DNA from: Streptomyces luteolus
GTDB taxonomy: Bacteria > Actinomycetota > Actinomycetes > Streptomycetales > Streptomycetaceae
Assembly: GCF_029968015.1 (NCBI RefSeq)
Contig: NZ_JASCIS010000009.1
Span: 124,001-188,000 of the forward strand
Direction of reading: 5' to 3'
DNA: 64,000 bases
In this document: positions 1 to 7,856 of the stretch, piece after piece
How the letters are laid out: the number at the start of each line of letters is the position of its first letter
How positions within the stretch are numbered: position 1 is the stretch's first letter
Position numbers and translations under genes: made by a program
The notes under the pieces: generated by a model
The model's input: only the letters and a program-made list of their open reading frames with translations
Databases searched by the model: none
What the model was told of the DNA's origin: nothing

Positions 1-1
1 C

Positions 2-358
2 CCCGGGGTCTCCGATGACCAGGACCGGCGGTACTACGCGATCACCGTGCGGCCGCAGGTGTTCATCAACCTGGTGCCCGACCACGTGATCTTCCACCGG
101 ATGTACCCCGTGGCCGCGGACCGGACCGTCGTGGAGTGCGACTGGCTCTACCTGCCGCACGTCCTGGAGAGCGGCAAGGACGTCAGCCGTTCCGTGGAGC
201 TGTTCGACCGCGTCAACCGCCAGGACTTTGACGCCTGCGAACGCTGCCAGCCTGCGATGAGCTCCCGTATGTACGCCAAGGGCGGCGTCCTGGTGCCCAG
301 TGAGCACCACATCGGCGAGTTCCACGAGTGGGTCCAGGAACGCGTCGCCGGACAGTAG
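2..358 (+). CDS. Rieske-type ring-hydroxylating oxygenase alpha subunit, C-terminal part (5' end outside window)
   Basis: The reading frame is open at the left edge, so only the last 118 codons are visible. The protein reads as the C-terminal catalytic (SRPBCC-type) domain of a Rieske non-haem iron oxygenase alpha subunit. It includes the block FINLVPDHVIFHRMYPVAAD followed by a conserved-looking WLYLP segment, and ends with the usual short helix (HEWVQERV). The Rieske Cys/His ligands and the iron triad lie outside the window. The closest family memory is the group containing glycine-betaine or carnitine monooxygenases. That would fit the sarcosine genes 20 kb away, but this is an inference and a generic aromatic oxygenase is equally possible. 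It ends 3 bp before the convergent ComB-like gene. Confidence 0.75.
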   Translation, partial: PGVSDDQDRRYYAITVRPQVFINLVPDHVIFHRMYPVAADRTVVECDWLYLPHVLESGKDVSRSVELFDRVNRQDFDACERCQPAMSSRMYAKGGVLVPSEHHIGEFHEWVQERVAGQ

Positions 359-361
359 CGG

Positions 362-1096
362 CTACGGGTGTACCGGGTGTACCGGGTGTACCGGGTGTAC
401 GGAGGCGGAGTCCGCGGCCCGGAGGACCATCAGCGAGTCCTCCTGGGCCGCCACCAGGGCGAAGGGGAACCGGTCGAGTTCGAGGCAGAGCGCGACATCG
501 TCGGGGTGGGCCCCTTGCCGTACCCCCTCCGTCAACTCCGTGGCGGTGCGGGACGTGGCGGCGCGGCGGAGGAACGGAGCCGCGTCCGTCACCGTCTCGT
601 CGGCCCGCCCGGCAATGTACCGCGCGCACGCCAGGTCCTCGTCGGCCCGCCCGCCCTCACCGGTGACCACGAACGTGACCTCGTCGCAGCCCCGGGCGCG
701 CAGGATCCGGGCCGTCGCCTCCGCCACCACGAAGCCGGCGCACAGCACAAGCGACGCCTCCTTGACCGCGAGAGCGCCGACCGTCCCCGCCGTCGTCTTC
801 TGCACCACAGTCCGTCCGCCGAGGTCGGTCGAGCGCAGCAGGCCCGGCGAGTTGACGGCGTCGAACCCCGGCGCGGCCGGACCGTCCTTGAGCGCCACCC
901 AGTCCGGGTGCCGGGCCTTGAGCGCCAGGGCCTCGTCGAGGGACGCGGCGAGCACGATCTTCTCCGCCCCCTGCGCGAAGGCCCAGGCGGCCACCGTGCA
1001 GGCACGCATGACGTCGACCACGACCGCGATGGACGGGGGTGCGGTCAACTCGTCGATGGCAAGGAAGCGGGCGTCCATCGGGTCATGATCGCGCAT
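362..1096 (-). CDS. ComB-like 2-phosphosulfolactate phosphatase family protein
   Basis: 244 residues, normal for the ComB family (coenzyme M pathway phosphatase in archaea; role unknown in actinomycetes, which lack coenzyme M). The family signature [10 protein letters not shown] is at residues 25-34, a VNSPG turn at about 77, and a TTAGT motif near 97. Several starts are possible (1141, 1096, 1078). 1096 was chosen because it leaves a normal N-terminus, but no strong ribosome site marks it. The last twelve residues are four copies of Val-His-Pro encoded by a 9-bp tandem repeat that runs to the stop codon. The substrate in Streptomyces is not known. The gene is convergent with the oxygenase fragment. 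Confidence 0.8.
   Translation of the reverse strand: MRDHDPMDARFLAIDELTAPPSIAVVVDVMRACTVAAWAFAQGAEKIVLAASLDEALALKARHPDWVALKDGPAAPGFDAVNSPGLLRSTDLGGRTVVQKTTAGTVGALAVKEASLVLCAGFVVAEATARILRARGCDEVTFVVTGEGGRADEDLACARYIAGRADETVTDAAPFLRRAATSRTATELTEGVRQGAHPDDVALCLELDRFPFALVAAQEDSLMVLRAADSASVHPVHPVHPVHP
365..400. repeat. 9-bp tandem repeat x4 at a stop codon
   Basis: Four exact copies of CGGGTGTAC lie directly against the stop codon of the ComB-like gene (stop at 362-364 on the minus strand). They encode [12 protein letters not shown]. The unit length keeps the frame. This is one of many short tandem repeats at gene ends in this window. Confidence 0.95.
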
Positions 1097-1402
1097 GCCG
1101 GAGCCCGACCGCCCGCACAGTGGCGGGCCCCACATCAACACATGAGGGACAAGGCGAGCCTGAGGTGCGGCATCAGCTCCTCCCGGTCAGGGTCTCGCTG
1201 ACCGCAGCCCGGACACTCGGCGCCGACAGGCGCGTGGCACAACGGCTCGACAGGTGGGTACGTTCCGGGCAACGCGTCAGCGAGGTCATCCTCGACTCGG
1301 CTGAACGTGACGCGTGCTCCTGGAGGAGAACGGCTGAGGGGGAGGGGAGGGGCCGGGCGACGATGCGGGCCTCGGACGTCTCCCGTGCGGTGGCGGCGGC
1401 CA

Positions 1403-1778
1403 CCCGCGGTCGCCGCGTCACTCGGTCTGAAGGCCGACGACGCGACCGTACTGCACGACTCGAACAAGCTCACCCTGCGACTGCTGCCCTGCCCCACCCT
1501 GTGGACCTAATACGAACCCGTGCCGCGCCCCGAGATCACACCGGCCGCGTACGCCGACGCGCTCACCCGGCTGCACGCGGGAATGCGCCGACTCGACGTC
1601 CGCGCACCGCACTTCACGGAACGCGTCGAGCCGGCCCGGCGCCTCCTGGCGGACCGCGACCGGACTCCCGCACTCGGCGACACGGACCGGGAGCTGCTCG
1701 CCGAAACCCTGCGAGACCGGACGGACGTCGTCGTCGAGCGGGGCGGCGCCGAGCAACTCCTGCACGGCGAACCGCACC
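1403..1778 (+). pseudogene. Decayed aminoglycoside phosphotransferase-family gene
   Basis: Two in-frame blocks resemble the APH/choline-kinase-like phosphotransferases of Streptomyces. An N-terminal block (GLKADDATVLHDSNKLTLRLLP, 1424-1489) is followed almost at once by the middle block (LWT-stop-YEPVP...TPAAYADALTRLHAGMRRLD), and then LLHGEPH, the start of the HGD/HGE nucleotide-binding loop. Relative to the family about 60-70 residues are missing between the blocks. The codon that should be Tyr is TAA at 1508-1510. Sequence after LLHGEPH is replaced by an unrelated gene tail. The blocks keep strong GC3, so this is a real but dead gene. Confidence 0.7.
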
Positions 1779-1934
1779 GCCGTGGCCCTGGAGTCGGGGC
1801 AGATCTCCGGCAGGCCGGGGGAGACCTACCGGGCCGGTGACATGGGCGAGTTCACCATCGGCGAGGACGGTGTGGTCAACCTCGGAAAGCCGACGGTGTT
1901 CGACGCGGACAACGTCGACGACTACGACTTCTGA
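1779..1934 (+). pseudogene. Tail of a sugar-binding protein of a rhamnose-type ABC transporter
   Basis: A frame different from the preceding relic encodes VALESGQISGRPGETYRAGD and ends GEFTIGEDGVVNLGKPTVF...DYDF-stop. This is the typical C-terminus of RhaS-like periplasmic binding proteins, as far as the family is remembered. Only about 50 codons remain and there is no start or signal peptide. The joint to the phosphotransferase relic near 1778 suggests a deletion that brought two gene ends together. Confidence 0.6.
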
Positions 1935-1959
1935 GCACCCCCTTCGACGCCGGGCGAGG

Positions 1960-2160
1960 CCTTCCACCTCGACCGACCGGCCCGAAGCCGTCGGTGCGGG
2001 CGGACGTGTGGCGCAGCAGGTCGCTCAGGCCGGGCTGCGTTCGGCGCTCCGGGTCGAGCCTCCACAGCTGCGCGAAGCGCAGCGTGTCGGCGGGGGAGGG
2101 GGACCTCGATGGTGAGGATGTGGTGGAAGACGGCCATCAGCAGGGGGTCGTGCTGTCGTC
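1960..2160 (-). pseudogene. Unrecognised frameshifted coding remnant
   Basis: On the minus strand two adjacent frames carry protein-like sequence with near-perfect GC at third positions. The first reads HDPLLMAVFHHILTIEVP (about 2150-2095). After a frame change near 2095-2100 the second reads DTLRFAQLWRLDPERR and then SDLLRHTSARTDGF. No start codon or intact frame covers both. The parent family is not recognised. It sits just downstream of the sigma-factor gene, in the same decayed stretch as the two relics to its left. Confidence 0.4.
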
Positions 2161-2179
2161 GCGGAGGGGAGCAACGCGC

Positions 2180-3025
2180 TCAATCGGTGCCGCAACGGTG
2201 CTCGTCCCCGTCGCCCGCGACCTCCTCCCGTACGCGGGAGCAGGTCTGCGCGAGGATCCGGCACACCTGCATCTGGGAGACGCCGATCTCCTCGGCGATG
2301 CGGCTCTGCGTCTGGCCCTCGAAGAACCGCAGATAGAGGATGGTCCGCTCCCTGAGCGGGAGGTGCCGGATGCTGGACCCGGCCGCGAGCCGGTCCACCA
2401 CGAGGTCGTACGAGGGGTCGGGTGTGCCCAGGGTGTCGGCCAGGGAGACGCCGTCCTCACGCTCGGGTTCCGCGTCGAGGGAGAGCGCGCTGTAGCTGCT
2501 CAGGGCCTGCTGGCCCTCCTGGACGTCCTGCTCGGAGAGGCCGGTGTGCCGGGCCAGCTGCTGGATGGTCGGCTCGGGGCTGCCGGGCCGCTGGGACAGT
2601 TCGCGGTACGCGACGCGCACCGTGTTGCGCAGATCCTGGATACGGCGGGGCACGTGCACGTCCCAGGTGTGGTCGCGGAAGTGGCGGCGGATCTCGCCGC
2701 TGATCGTGGGCACGGCGTACGGCTCGAAGGGGCCGCGGCGCGGATCGTAGCCCTTGACGGCCTTGAGCAGGCCGAGAGCGGCGATCTGCTGGAGGTCCTC
2801 GAGCGCCTCGCCCTTGCCGTGGTAGCGGCCGGCGATGCGGTGGGCCATCGGGAGCCAGGCCTCGAACAGCTCCTCGCAGAGCGCGTCCTGCTCCGGCCCC
2901 GGGGCGAGGCCGTGGAGGCGGGTGAAGGCCTGGCAGGTGTCCGGGGCATCGTCGTGCACCCGCCGGCGCCGGCGGGTGCGCCGGGTGCCAGGCCGTCCTG
3001 CCTGGGCAGATCGGTCGGTGAGCAT
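2180..3025 (-). CDS. RNA polymerase sigma factor, SigB/SigF/SigG family
   Basis: 281 residues. It carries sigma region 2 (around LPMAHRIAGRYHGKGEALED and GLLKAVKGYDPRRG), the SISGEIRRHFRD-like core (here TISGEIRRHFRDHTWDVHVP), region 3, and a region 4 helix-turn-helix near the C-terminus (SRIAEEIGVSQMQVCRIL). This is the stress/development sigma family of Streptomyces, normally controlled by anti-sigma factors and anti-anti-sigma factors; none of those is adjacent here. The start at 3025 has GAGGAG nine bases upstream. An alternative ATG at 3157 with GGAGG would add 44 residues of basic, disordered sequence. Divergent from the epimerase, with 33-bp repeats in between. Confidence 0.92.
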   Translation of the reverse strand: MLTDRSAQAGRPGTRRTRRRRRVHDDAPDTCQAFTRLHGLAPGPEQDALCEELFEAWLPMAHRIAGRYHGKGEALEDLQQIAALGLLKAVKGYDPRRGPFEPYAVPTISGEIRRHFRDHTWDVHVPRRIQDLRNTVRVAYRELSQRPGSPEPTIQQLARHTGLSEQDVQEGQQALSSYSALSLDAEPEREDGVSLADTLGTPDPSYDLVVDRLAAGSSIRHLPLRERTILYLRFFEGQTQSRIAEEIGVSQMQVCRILAQTCSRVREEVAGDGDEHRCGTD

Positions 3026-3202
3026 GAGAATCCGCTCCTCAACGCTGCGGCCGGAGGAGCGCGAGGAACGGCGCGGGGGACTTGGCTGAGACTCCGGGGC
3101 GGCCGGCCGTTCCCGATCGCGCTCTCGTCCGAAGCACAGGTCGTCTCTCCTAGCCATTGTCCTCCGCGCGCGCCGCACCGCGAGTCGTGCGCTCCCAGAC
3201 GC

Positions 3203-3329
3203 CTCCCGTACCGGCCCACGCGTGTTCGCGGACGGCTCCCGTACCGGCCCACGCGTGTTCGCGGACGGCTCCCGTACCGGCACACGCATGTTCACGGACG
3301 CCTCCCGTACCGGGCCCACGCGTGTTCGC
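3203..3329. repeat. 33-bp tandem repeat, nearly four copies, in a divergent promoter region
   Basis: Units start at 3203, 3236, 3269 and 3302. The first two are identical, the third differs at four positions, and the fourth has one extra base and is incomplete. Each unit contains CTCCCGTACCGG and an ACGCGT palindrome followed by TGTTCGC. The array lies between the sigma-factor gene and the epimerase, upstream of both. Copies are contiguous with no spacers, so it is not a CRISPR array. Confidence 0.95.
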
Positions 3330-3393
3330 TGCGCTCGTTCGGGAACCCGGCGGGTGCACCGGCCACGGAACGGGAGTACGGGAGGACGGGACG

Positions 3394-4419
3394 ATGAACA
3401 CAGCAAGCGCCCTGCGGATCGCCGTCACGGGCGCCACCGGCAACGTCGGGACGAGCCTGGTCGGGGCCCTCGCCGAAGACCCCCGGGTCGGCTCGGTCCT
3501 CGGCATGGCACGCCGTGTCCCGGACTGGTCGCCGCCGAAGACAGAGTGGGCGGCCGTCGACCTCGCCGCGGAGGACGCACTCGGCGACCATCTGCACGGC
3601 GTGGACGCGGTCGTCCACCTCGCCTGGCGCTTCCAGCCCACGCGCAACCCCGCGCTGACCTGGCGGACCAACGTCCTCGGCAGCCTGCACCTCTTCCGGT
3701 CCGTGCTGGCCGCGGGCGTGCCGACGCTGGTGCACGCCTCGTCGGTCGCCGCGTACTCACCCGGACCCAAGGACCACGCCGTGGACGAGTCCTGGCCGAC
3801 GCACGGCTGGCCGGAGGCCGCGTACTGCCGTGAGAAGGCGTATCTGGAACGGGTCCTTGACGCGGTGGAGCAGCAGCGCCCGGAGACCCGGATCGTGCGG
3901 ATGCGGCCCGCGTTCCTCTTCAAGGAGCAGTCGGCGAGCCAGCAGCGCAGGCTGTTCGCCGGCCGCTTCGTCCCCGGCCCGCTGGCCCGCCCCGAACGAC
4001 TGCCGCTGCTTCCGGACATCCCCGGCCTACGGGTGCAGGCCCTGCACACGGACGACGCCGCCGAGGCCTACCGGCTCGCCCTGCACTCCGATGCGCGCGG
4101 CGCGTTCAACATCGCCGCGCAGCCGCCGCTCGACGCGGAGACCCTGGCCGAGCTGTTCGACGCCCGTCTCGTCCGGATGCCGTCCCAGGCCGCGCGCTCC
4201 ACCCTCGCGGCGGCCTGGGGCCTGCATCTCGTACCGGCGTCTCCGCAGTTGTTCGACGCGGTGCTGCGGCTGCCGCTGATGGACTGCGGACGGGCCCGCG
4301 ACCGGCTCGGCTGGCGACCCCGGCATACCGCGATCGAGACGGTCGAAGAGCTGCTGCACGGACTGCGCCACGGCGCGGGCGGACCGACCTCGCCGCTGGC
4401 CGGCAGCAAGGTCGGCTGA
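3394..4419 (+). CDS. NAD-dependent epimerase/dehydratase family protein
   Basis: 341 residues, an extended short-chain dehydrogenase. The nucleotide-binding motif TGATGNVG is at residues 12-19. A catalytic Ser sits in the VHASSVAAYSP segment, and the Tyr-x-x-x-Lys pair is YCREK near residue 150. A GGAGG at 3381-3385 fixes the ATG at 3394 even though the frame is open much further left through the repeat array. The substrate cannot be predicted. The stop codon overlaps the ATG of the LigD-like gene (TGATG), so the two are translationally coupled and probably one operon. Confidence 0.9.
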   Translation: MNTASALRIAVTGATGNVGTSLVGALAEDPRVGSVLGMARRVPDWSPPKTEWAAVDLAAEDALGDHLHGVDAVVHLAWRFQPTRNPALTWRTNVLGSLHLFRSVLAAGVPTLVHASSVAAYSPGPKDHAVDESWPTHGWPEAAYCREKAYLERVLDAVEQQRPETRIVRMRPAFLFKEQSASQQRRLFAGRFVPGPLARPERLPLLPDIPGLRVQALHTDDAAEAYRLALHSDARGAFNIAAQPPLDAETLAELFDARLVRMPSQAARSTLAAAWGLHLVPASPQLFDAVLRLPLMDCGRARDRLGWRPRHTAIETVEELLHGLRHGAGGPTSPLAGSKVG

Positions 4420-5345
4420 TGGCCGGGGACACCAGGAGCACCCGGCGCCTGCGGGTCGGCCGCCGCGAGATCGAGGTCAAGCGGGCCGGGAAGGAGCTCT
4501 TCCCGCAGGACGGGATCACCAAGGCCGACCTGGTCGGGCACTACCGCCGCGTGGCGCCGCGGATGCTGCCGGAACTGCGGGGCAGGCCGCTGATGCTGGA
4601 ACGGATGCCCGACGGGATCGAGGCAGACCGCTTCTTCCAGAAGGAGGTCTCCGCCTACTTCCCCGACTGGATCCACCGCGCGACCGTGCCCAAGGGGGGC
4701 GGCGAGGTCACGCATGTCCTCTGCGACGACACCGCGACCCTCACGTACCTCGCCGGGCAGGCGTGCGTCACCCCGCACCGCTGGCTCAGCCGGGCCGACA
4801 AGCCCCGCAGCCCCGACCGTCTGGTCTTCGACCTGGACCCGCCCGCCCACGACTTCGCGCCCGTCCGCCGCGCCGCCCACCACCTGCGCGCACTCCTCGA
4901 CGAACTGGGCCTGCACGCGGGCCTCATGACGACGGGTTCCCGAGGCCTGCACGTCGTCGTGCCGCTGAACCGGCGCGCGGACGTCGACGCCGTGCTGACG
5001 TTCGCCCGCGACGTGGCGGACGCGCTGGCCGCGCGCCATCCGGACGAGCTGACGACGGAGTTCTACAAGGACGCCCGCGAGGGCCGCCTCTACCTCGACG
5101 TCGGCCGCAACGGCTACGCCCAGACCGCGGTGGCGCCGTACGCGGTACGCGCGAAACCCGGCGCCCCCGTCGCCGTACCGCTGACCTGGGACGAGCTGGA
5201 CACGCCGGGTCTCACGGCCCGCAGCTGGACGGTCACCGACCTCGGCGACCGCCTCGACACCGACCCCTGGGAGGGGCTCGCCCGCCACCGCCACGGCCTG
5301 ACGGAGGCGGGCCGGCGTCTGCGCGCGCTCAGGCCACCTTCGTGA
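4419..5345 (+). CDS. LigD-type DNA polymerase/primase domain protein (stand-alone)
   Basis: 308 residues, consisting only of the archaeo-eukaryotic-primase-like polymerase domain of LigD. The metal-binding acidic motif VFDLDPP is at residues 136-142 (Asp138, Asp140), the TGSRGLHVVVPL motif around 172-183, and a PYAVRAKPGAPVAVPLTWDEL block follows. In non-homologous end joining this domain adds nucleotides, preferably ribonucleotides, at breaks with Ku and a ligase; neither Ku nor a ligase domain is in the window. Overlaps the epimerase stop by one base. The last few codons (LRPPS) come from a 26-bp duplication shared with the antisense end of the carbonic anhydrase gene. Confidence 0.92.
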   Translation: MAGDTRSTRRLRVGRREIEVKRAGKELFPQDGITKADLVGHYRRVAPRMLPELRGRPLMLERMPDGIEADRFFQKEVSAYFPDWIHRATVPKGGGEVTHVLCDDTATLTYLAGQACVTPHRWLSRADKPRSPDRLVFDLDPPAHDFAPVRRAAHHLRALLDELGLHAGLMTTGSRGLHVVVPLNRRADVDAVLTFARDVADALAARHPDELTTEFYKDAREGRLYLDVGRNGYAQTAVAPYAVRAKPGAPVAVPLTWDELDTPGLTARSWTVTDLGDRLDTDPWEGLARHRHGLTEAGRRLRALRPPS

Positions 5346-5387
5346 CCGACTCGCTCAGGCCACCTTCGTGACCGACTCGCTCAGGCC
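5327..5387. repeat. 26-bp tandem duplication joining two convergent gene ends
   Basis: The 26-bp unit is present at 5327-5352 and 5353-5378, and nine further bases match. One copy contains the real 3' end and stop of the carbonic anhydrase gene. The other copy, just beyond it, supplies the last codons and stop of the LigD-like gene on the opposite strand. A recent duplication probably changed the LigD C-terminus. Confidence 0.95.
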
Positions 5388-5999
5388 GCGGGAGGCGATC
5401 AACTGCGCGGTGCCGTCCGAGAGTTGGTACGCGAGGCCGACCACGGCCACCTGACCCGCCTCGACCCGCTCCGCGAGGAGGTGCGAACGCTCAAGGAGCA
5501 GGTCCACCGTGCCCCGGATGTGCTCGTGCAGGATCTCGCTCTCGCTCGTACGCCCGGCCGCCCGCGCGGACAGCACGCTCGGCGTCACGCGCTCGACGAC
5601 GTCCCGGACGAAGCCCTCCGCCGCCGCGCCGTCCTCCACCGCGGCACGGGCGGCGGCGACGGCACCGCAGGAGTCATGTCCGAGGACCACGACCAGCGGG
5701 GTGCCGAGCACGCTCACCCCGTACTCGATGCTGCCCAGGACCTCGTTGCCCAGGACCTGGCCGGCGGTGCGGACGACGAACAGGTCGCCGATGCCCCGGT
5801 CGAAGATGATCTCCGCGGCGAGGCGGGAGTCGGAGCACCCGAACATCACCGCGAACGGGCTCTGCCCCGGCGCGGTCTCGGTGCGGCGTGCGGCGTCCTG
5901 GTTGGGGTGCGAGGGCGTCCCCGTCAGGAACCGCTGGTTGCCCGCCATCAGCATCTCGAAGGCGGCGTCGGGAGTCGTCGGTGCAAGCGCGTCAGTCAT
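5355..5999 (-). CDS. Beta-class carbonic anhydrase
   Basis: 214 residues. The zinc ligands and active-site pair are seen as CSDSR (Cys55, Asp57, Arg59) and HDSC (His108, Cys111), the classic beta-carbonic-anhydrase set. It interconverts CO2 and bicarbonate in the cytoplasm and supports carboxylases. Length is normal. The ATG at 5999 has only a weak ribosome site (AGGCTG). The C-terminus SESVTKVA and stop lie inside a 26-bp tandem duplication. Convergent with the LigD-like gene. Confidence 0.95.
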   Translation of the reverse strand: MTDALAPTTPDAAFEMLMAGNQRFLTGTPSHPNQDAARRTETAPGQSPFAVMFGCSDSRLAAEIIFDRGIGDLFVVRTAGQVLGNEVLGSIEYGVSVLGTPLVVVLGHDSCGAVAAARAAVEDGAAAEGFVRDVVERVTPSVLSARAAGRTSESEILHEHIRGTVDLLLERSHLLAERVEAGQVAVVGLAYQLSDGTAQLIASRGLSESVTKVA

Positions 6000-6076
6000 G
6001 GGTGCAGCCTACGATCCGCCTTCGGCGGCAGGTCAGGGAGGTGTGCCCGGGACTGGTCCGTGCGGGTGTCCGGCGG

Positions 6077-6583
6077 TCAGTAGCGCAGGGCCTGGCCGAC
6101 CTCGGTCCGCACCTCGCCGGAGAGCTTGTGCGTGCTGCGGGCCGTGCCCTTGCCCTCGGCGCCCGCGGCCACGTCCTTGACGGTCACGACGACCGTGTCG
6201 ACGAGCTTGCCGTCCTTGTCCTTGAAGTCGACCTTCACGGCGAAGGACTTCGCGGAGTCCGCGGTGTTCTCCGCCGTGACGTCCACGGTGCTCCTGCCCT
6301 GGCCGTCGGTGTCGGCGGCGCCGAGTTCCACCTCGTCCTTCGCGTCGACGCCGCCCTTGATCTCCTTCATCTTCCGGTCGGCCGCCGCGCTCGCCGAGGC
6401 CAGCGCGTCGGCGGCCCGGGACGCGGCGTCCGTGACCCGGCCGGCCGCGGACTCCGCGGCGGACGCGGCCTTGCTCGCCGCGTCGGAAGGGCCGGACCCG
6501 TCGTCCGTACAGCCGACGGCACCGGCCGCGACGAGTGCCGTGAGGACGGCCGCGACGGCGTGCCTGAGGCGATGACGAGCCAT
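6077..6583 (-). CDS. Putative lipoprotein with Ala-rich helix and DUF-like beta domain
   Basis: 168 residues from an ATG preceded by GGAGGAG. An N-terminal signal sequence (RHRLRHAVAAVLTALVAAG) ends in AVGC, a lipobox-like site with Cys24 as the lipid anchor. Residues about 30-75 are Ala/Ser-rich and likely helical (SKAASAAESAAGRVTDAAS). The C-terminal half (VDVTAENTADSAKSFAVKVD) reads as the FxLxF-type beta-sandwich found in Streptomyces surface proteins that describe intracellular adhesion or transport. Function unknown. Convergent or tandem context gives no pathway; the membrane protein upstream may be unrelated. Confidence 0.75.
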   Translation of the reverse strand: MARHRLRHAVAAVLTALVAAGAVGCTDDGSGPSDAASKAASAAESAAGRVTDAASRAADALASASAAADRKMKEIKGGVDAKDEVELGAADTDGQGRSTVDVTAENTADSAKSFAVKVDFKDKDGKLVDTVVVTVKDVAAGAEGKGTARSTHKLSGEVRTEVGQALRY

Positions 6584-6623
6584 GCCGTCTGCTCCTCCGG
6601 GTCTCCTTGGTCTCCGGTCCACG

Positions 6624-6667
6624 TCAGTCCACGTGCGGGGCGGGGTCAGTCCACGTGCGGGGCGGGC
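6624..6667. repeat. 22-bp tandem duplication at a stop codon
   Basis: Two copies of a 22-bp unit (TCAGTCCACGTGCGGGGCGG...) at 6624-6645 and 6646-6667. The right copy holds the final codons PHVD and stop of the DUF7144-like gene. The left copy lies just past the stop. Confidence 0.95.
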
Positions 6668-7122
6668 TCACGGCCCGTGTCGGTGCACAGCGCCCAGATG
6701 ACGAAGACCGCGAGCGCGATGGTCACCAGGGACCAGATCGGCTGGTACGGCAGCCACAGGAACTGCAGCAGTACGACCAGCGCCGCGATGGTCACGCCGA
6801 GGGTGCGGGCCCAGGCGGCGCCCTTCAGCACTCCGGCGCCCGTGATGAAGGCGATCACACCGACGACCAGGTGGATCCAGCCCCAACTGGTCAGGTTGAG
6901 CTCGAAGACGTAGTCGCCGAGCCGGGTGTACACGTCGTCCTTGGCGATGGCCGAGATTCCGGCGATGGCGGAGAACATCCCCTCCAGCATCAGCAGGACA
7001 CCGGCGAACATGACACCGCCCGAGGCGAGCGCGTTGCTCTCCTGGTGCGGGTGCTCGCCGTGCGGGTGTTCCGTATGGGCGTGCGGATGGGACGGGTGCG
7101 GGTGAGGCGTGCTTTCGGACAT
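6646..7122 (-). CDS. DUF7144-like four-helix membrane protein with His-rich N-terminus
   Basis: 158 residues. The first 30 residues are rich in His, Pro and Glu (SESTPHPHPSHPHAHTEHPH), which could bind metal. Four membrane segments follow, with the family-like blocks GGVMFAGVLLMLEGMFSAIAG, GWIHLVVGVIAFITGAGVL and WARTLGV. This matches the small actinobacterial membrane family annotated as DUF7144, function unknown. AGGAGGAAG precedes the ATG. The stop lies in a 22-bp tandem duplication. Confidence 0.8.
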   Translation of the reverse strand: MSESTPHPHPSHPHAHTEHPHGEHPHQESNALASGGVMFAGVLLMLEGMFSAIAGISAIAKDDVYTRLGDYVFELNLTSWGWIHLVVGVIAFITGAGVLKGAAWARTLGVTIAALVVLLQFLWLPYQPIWSLVTIALAVFVIWALCTDTGREPAPHVD

Positions 7123-7265
7123 GTCTTCCTCCTGCCTCCCCCGGGTCGTACCGGCAGATCAACACTCGACGCTCCACCGGCACCTCGCAACCGCGGTCGG
7201 GGGAGGCGGGGGCTCCGCAGAGGCGGCGGTGGCCCTGCCGGGCCCAAGGGCCCCGACCCCGTGTC

Positions 7266-7856
7266 TCACGGTTCGCCCGGCGGGCCCGGTAGCGCAGGAG
7301 GTGTCGCCGGGCCGACCGGGGCCTGGGGCTGGGGCGGGACCGACTCGACCAGGACGAGGGCGCTGGAGGGAATCGCGGCACGCAGCTCCAGCAACTCGAC
7401 AAGGGCGGTGTGCAGTGGCTCGACTCCTTCGTACGCCTCGTGCGCGAGGACGAGGCGGGCGCGGGTCTCCAGGCGCTGCCACGCGTAGCGGCGACGGAGG
7501 TTGGCCATCTGCCGCGCGTCGGCGCGCAGGAACGTGGACCCGGCGGAGAAGCCCGCCGAGAGCAGCGCCAGGATCGCCGCGGGCACCCGCGCTCCGGCCG
7601 AGGCGAGCCCTGCGGCGCCGGAGATCCCGGCGAGCACGGCGGCCGGAAAACCGAGACAGATGTACGTGGCGTTCCACAGCTTGCTGCGCCGCTGTGCCCG
7701 GCGTGCCCCGATCCGGGCCTCGGCCGCGATCTTCTCGACCTCCTGGGCGAGGTGGCGCATCCGCCCGCCGACCTGCCCGCCGGTCTGTCCGCCGGTCTGT
7801 CCGCCGATCTGTCCGCCGATCTGTCCGCCGTCGGGCGGCTGCTCTTCCGCGGTCAT
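7266..7856 (-). CDS. SLATT/DUF4231-like two-helix membrane protein with Gly-Gly-Gln repeats
   Basis: 196 residues. Residues 10-32 are a GGQ(I/T/V) repeat encoded by a 12-bp tandem repeat. A basic amphipathic helix (VEKIAAEARIGARRAQRRSKLWN) is followed by two membrane helices (about 68-90 and 92-112), then a helical region with READARQMANLRRRYAW-like sequence and a Pro-rich tail. The layout, a charged helix, two TMs and a helical cytoplasmic domain, resembles the SLATT/DUF4231 superfamily, proposed as membrane effectors in nucleotide-signalling defence systems. Here no nucleotide cyclase is adjacent, so the role is open. Confidence 0.55.
   Translation of the reverse strand: MTAEEQPPDGGQIGGQIGGQTGGQTGGQVGGRMRHLAQEVEKIAAEARIGARRAQRRSKLWNATYICLGFPAAVLAGISGAAGLASAGARVPAAILALLSAGFSAGSTFLRADARQMANLRRRYAWQRLETRARLVLAHEAYEGVEPLHTALVELLELRAAIPSSALVLVESVPPQPQAPVGPATPPALPGPPGEP
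7773..7830. repeat. 12-bp in-frame tandem repeat (~4.8 copies)
   Basis: Units of CTGTCCGCCG(G/A)T begin at 7773, 7785, 7797, 7809 and 7821. On the minus strand they encode the Gly-Gly-Gln-(Ile/Thr/Val) repeats at the N-terminus of the SLATT-like protein. Confidence 0.95.

Noticed and set aside
2..358. Assignment as glycine betaine monooxygenase
   Set aside because: Only the C-terminus is visible. The link to the sarcosine genes is attractive but unsupported by the diagnostic residues, which are outside the window.
3203..3329. A possible CRISPR array
   Set aside because: The 33-bp units are contiguous with no spacers, and no cas genes are near.
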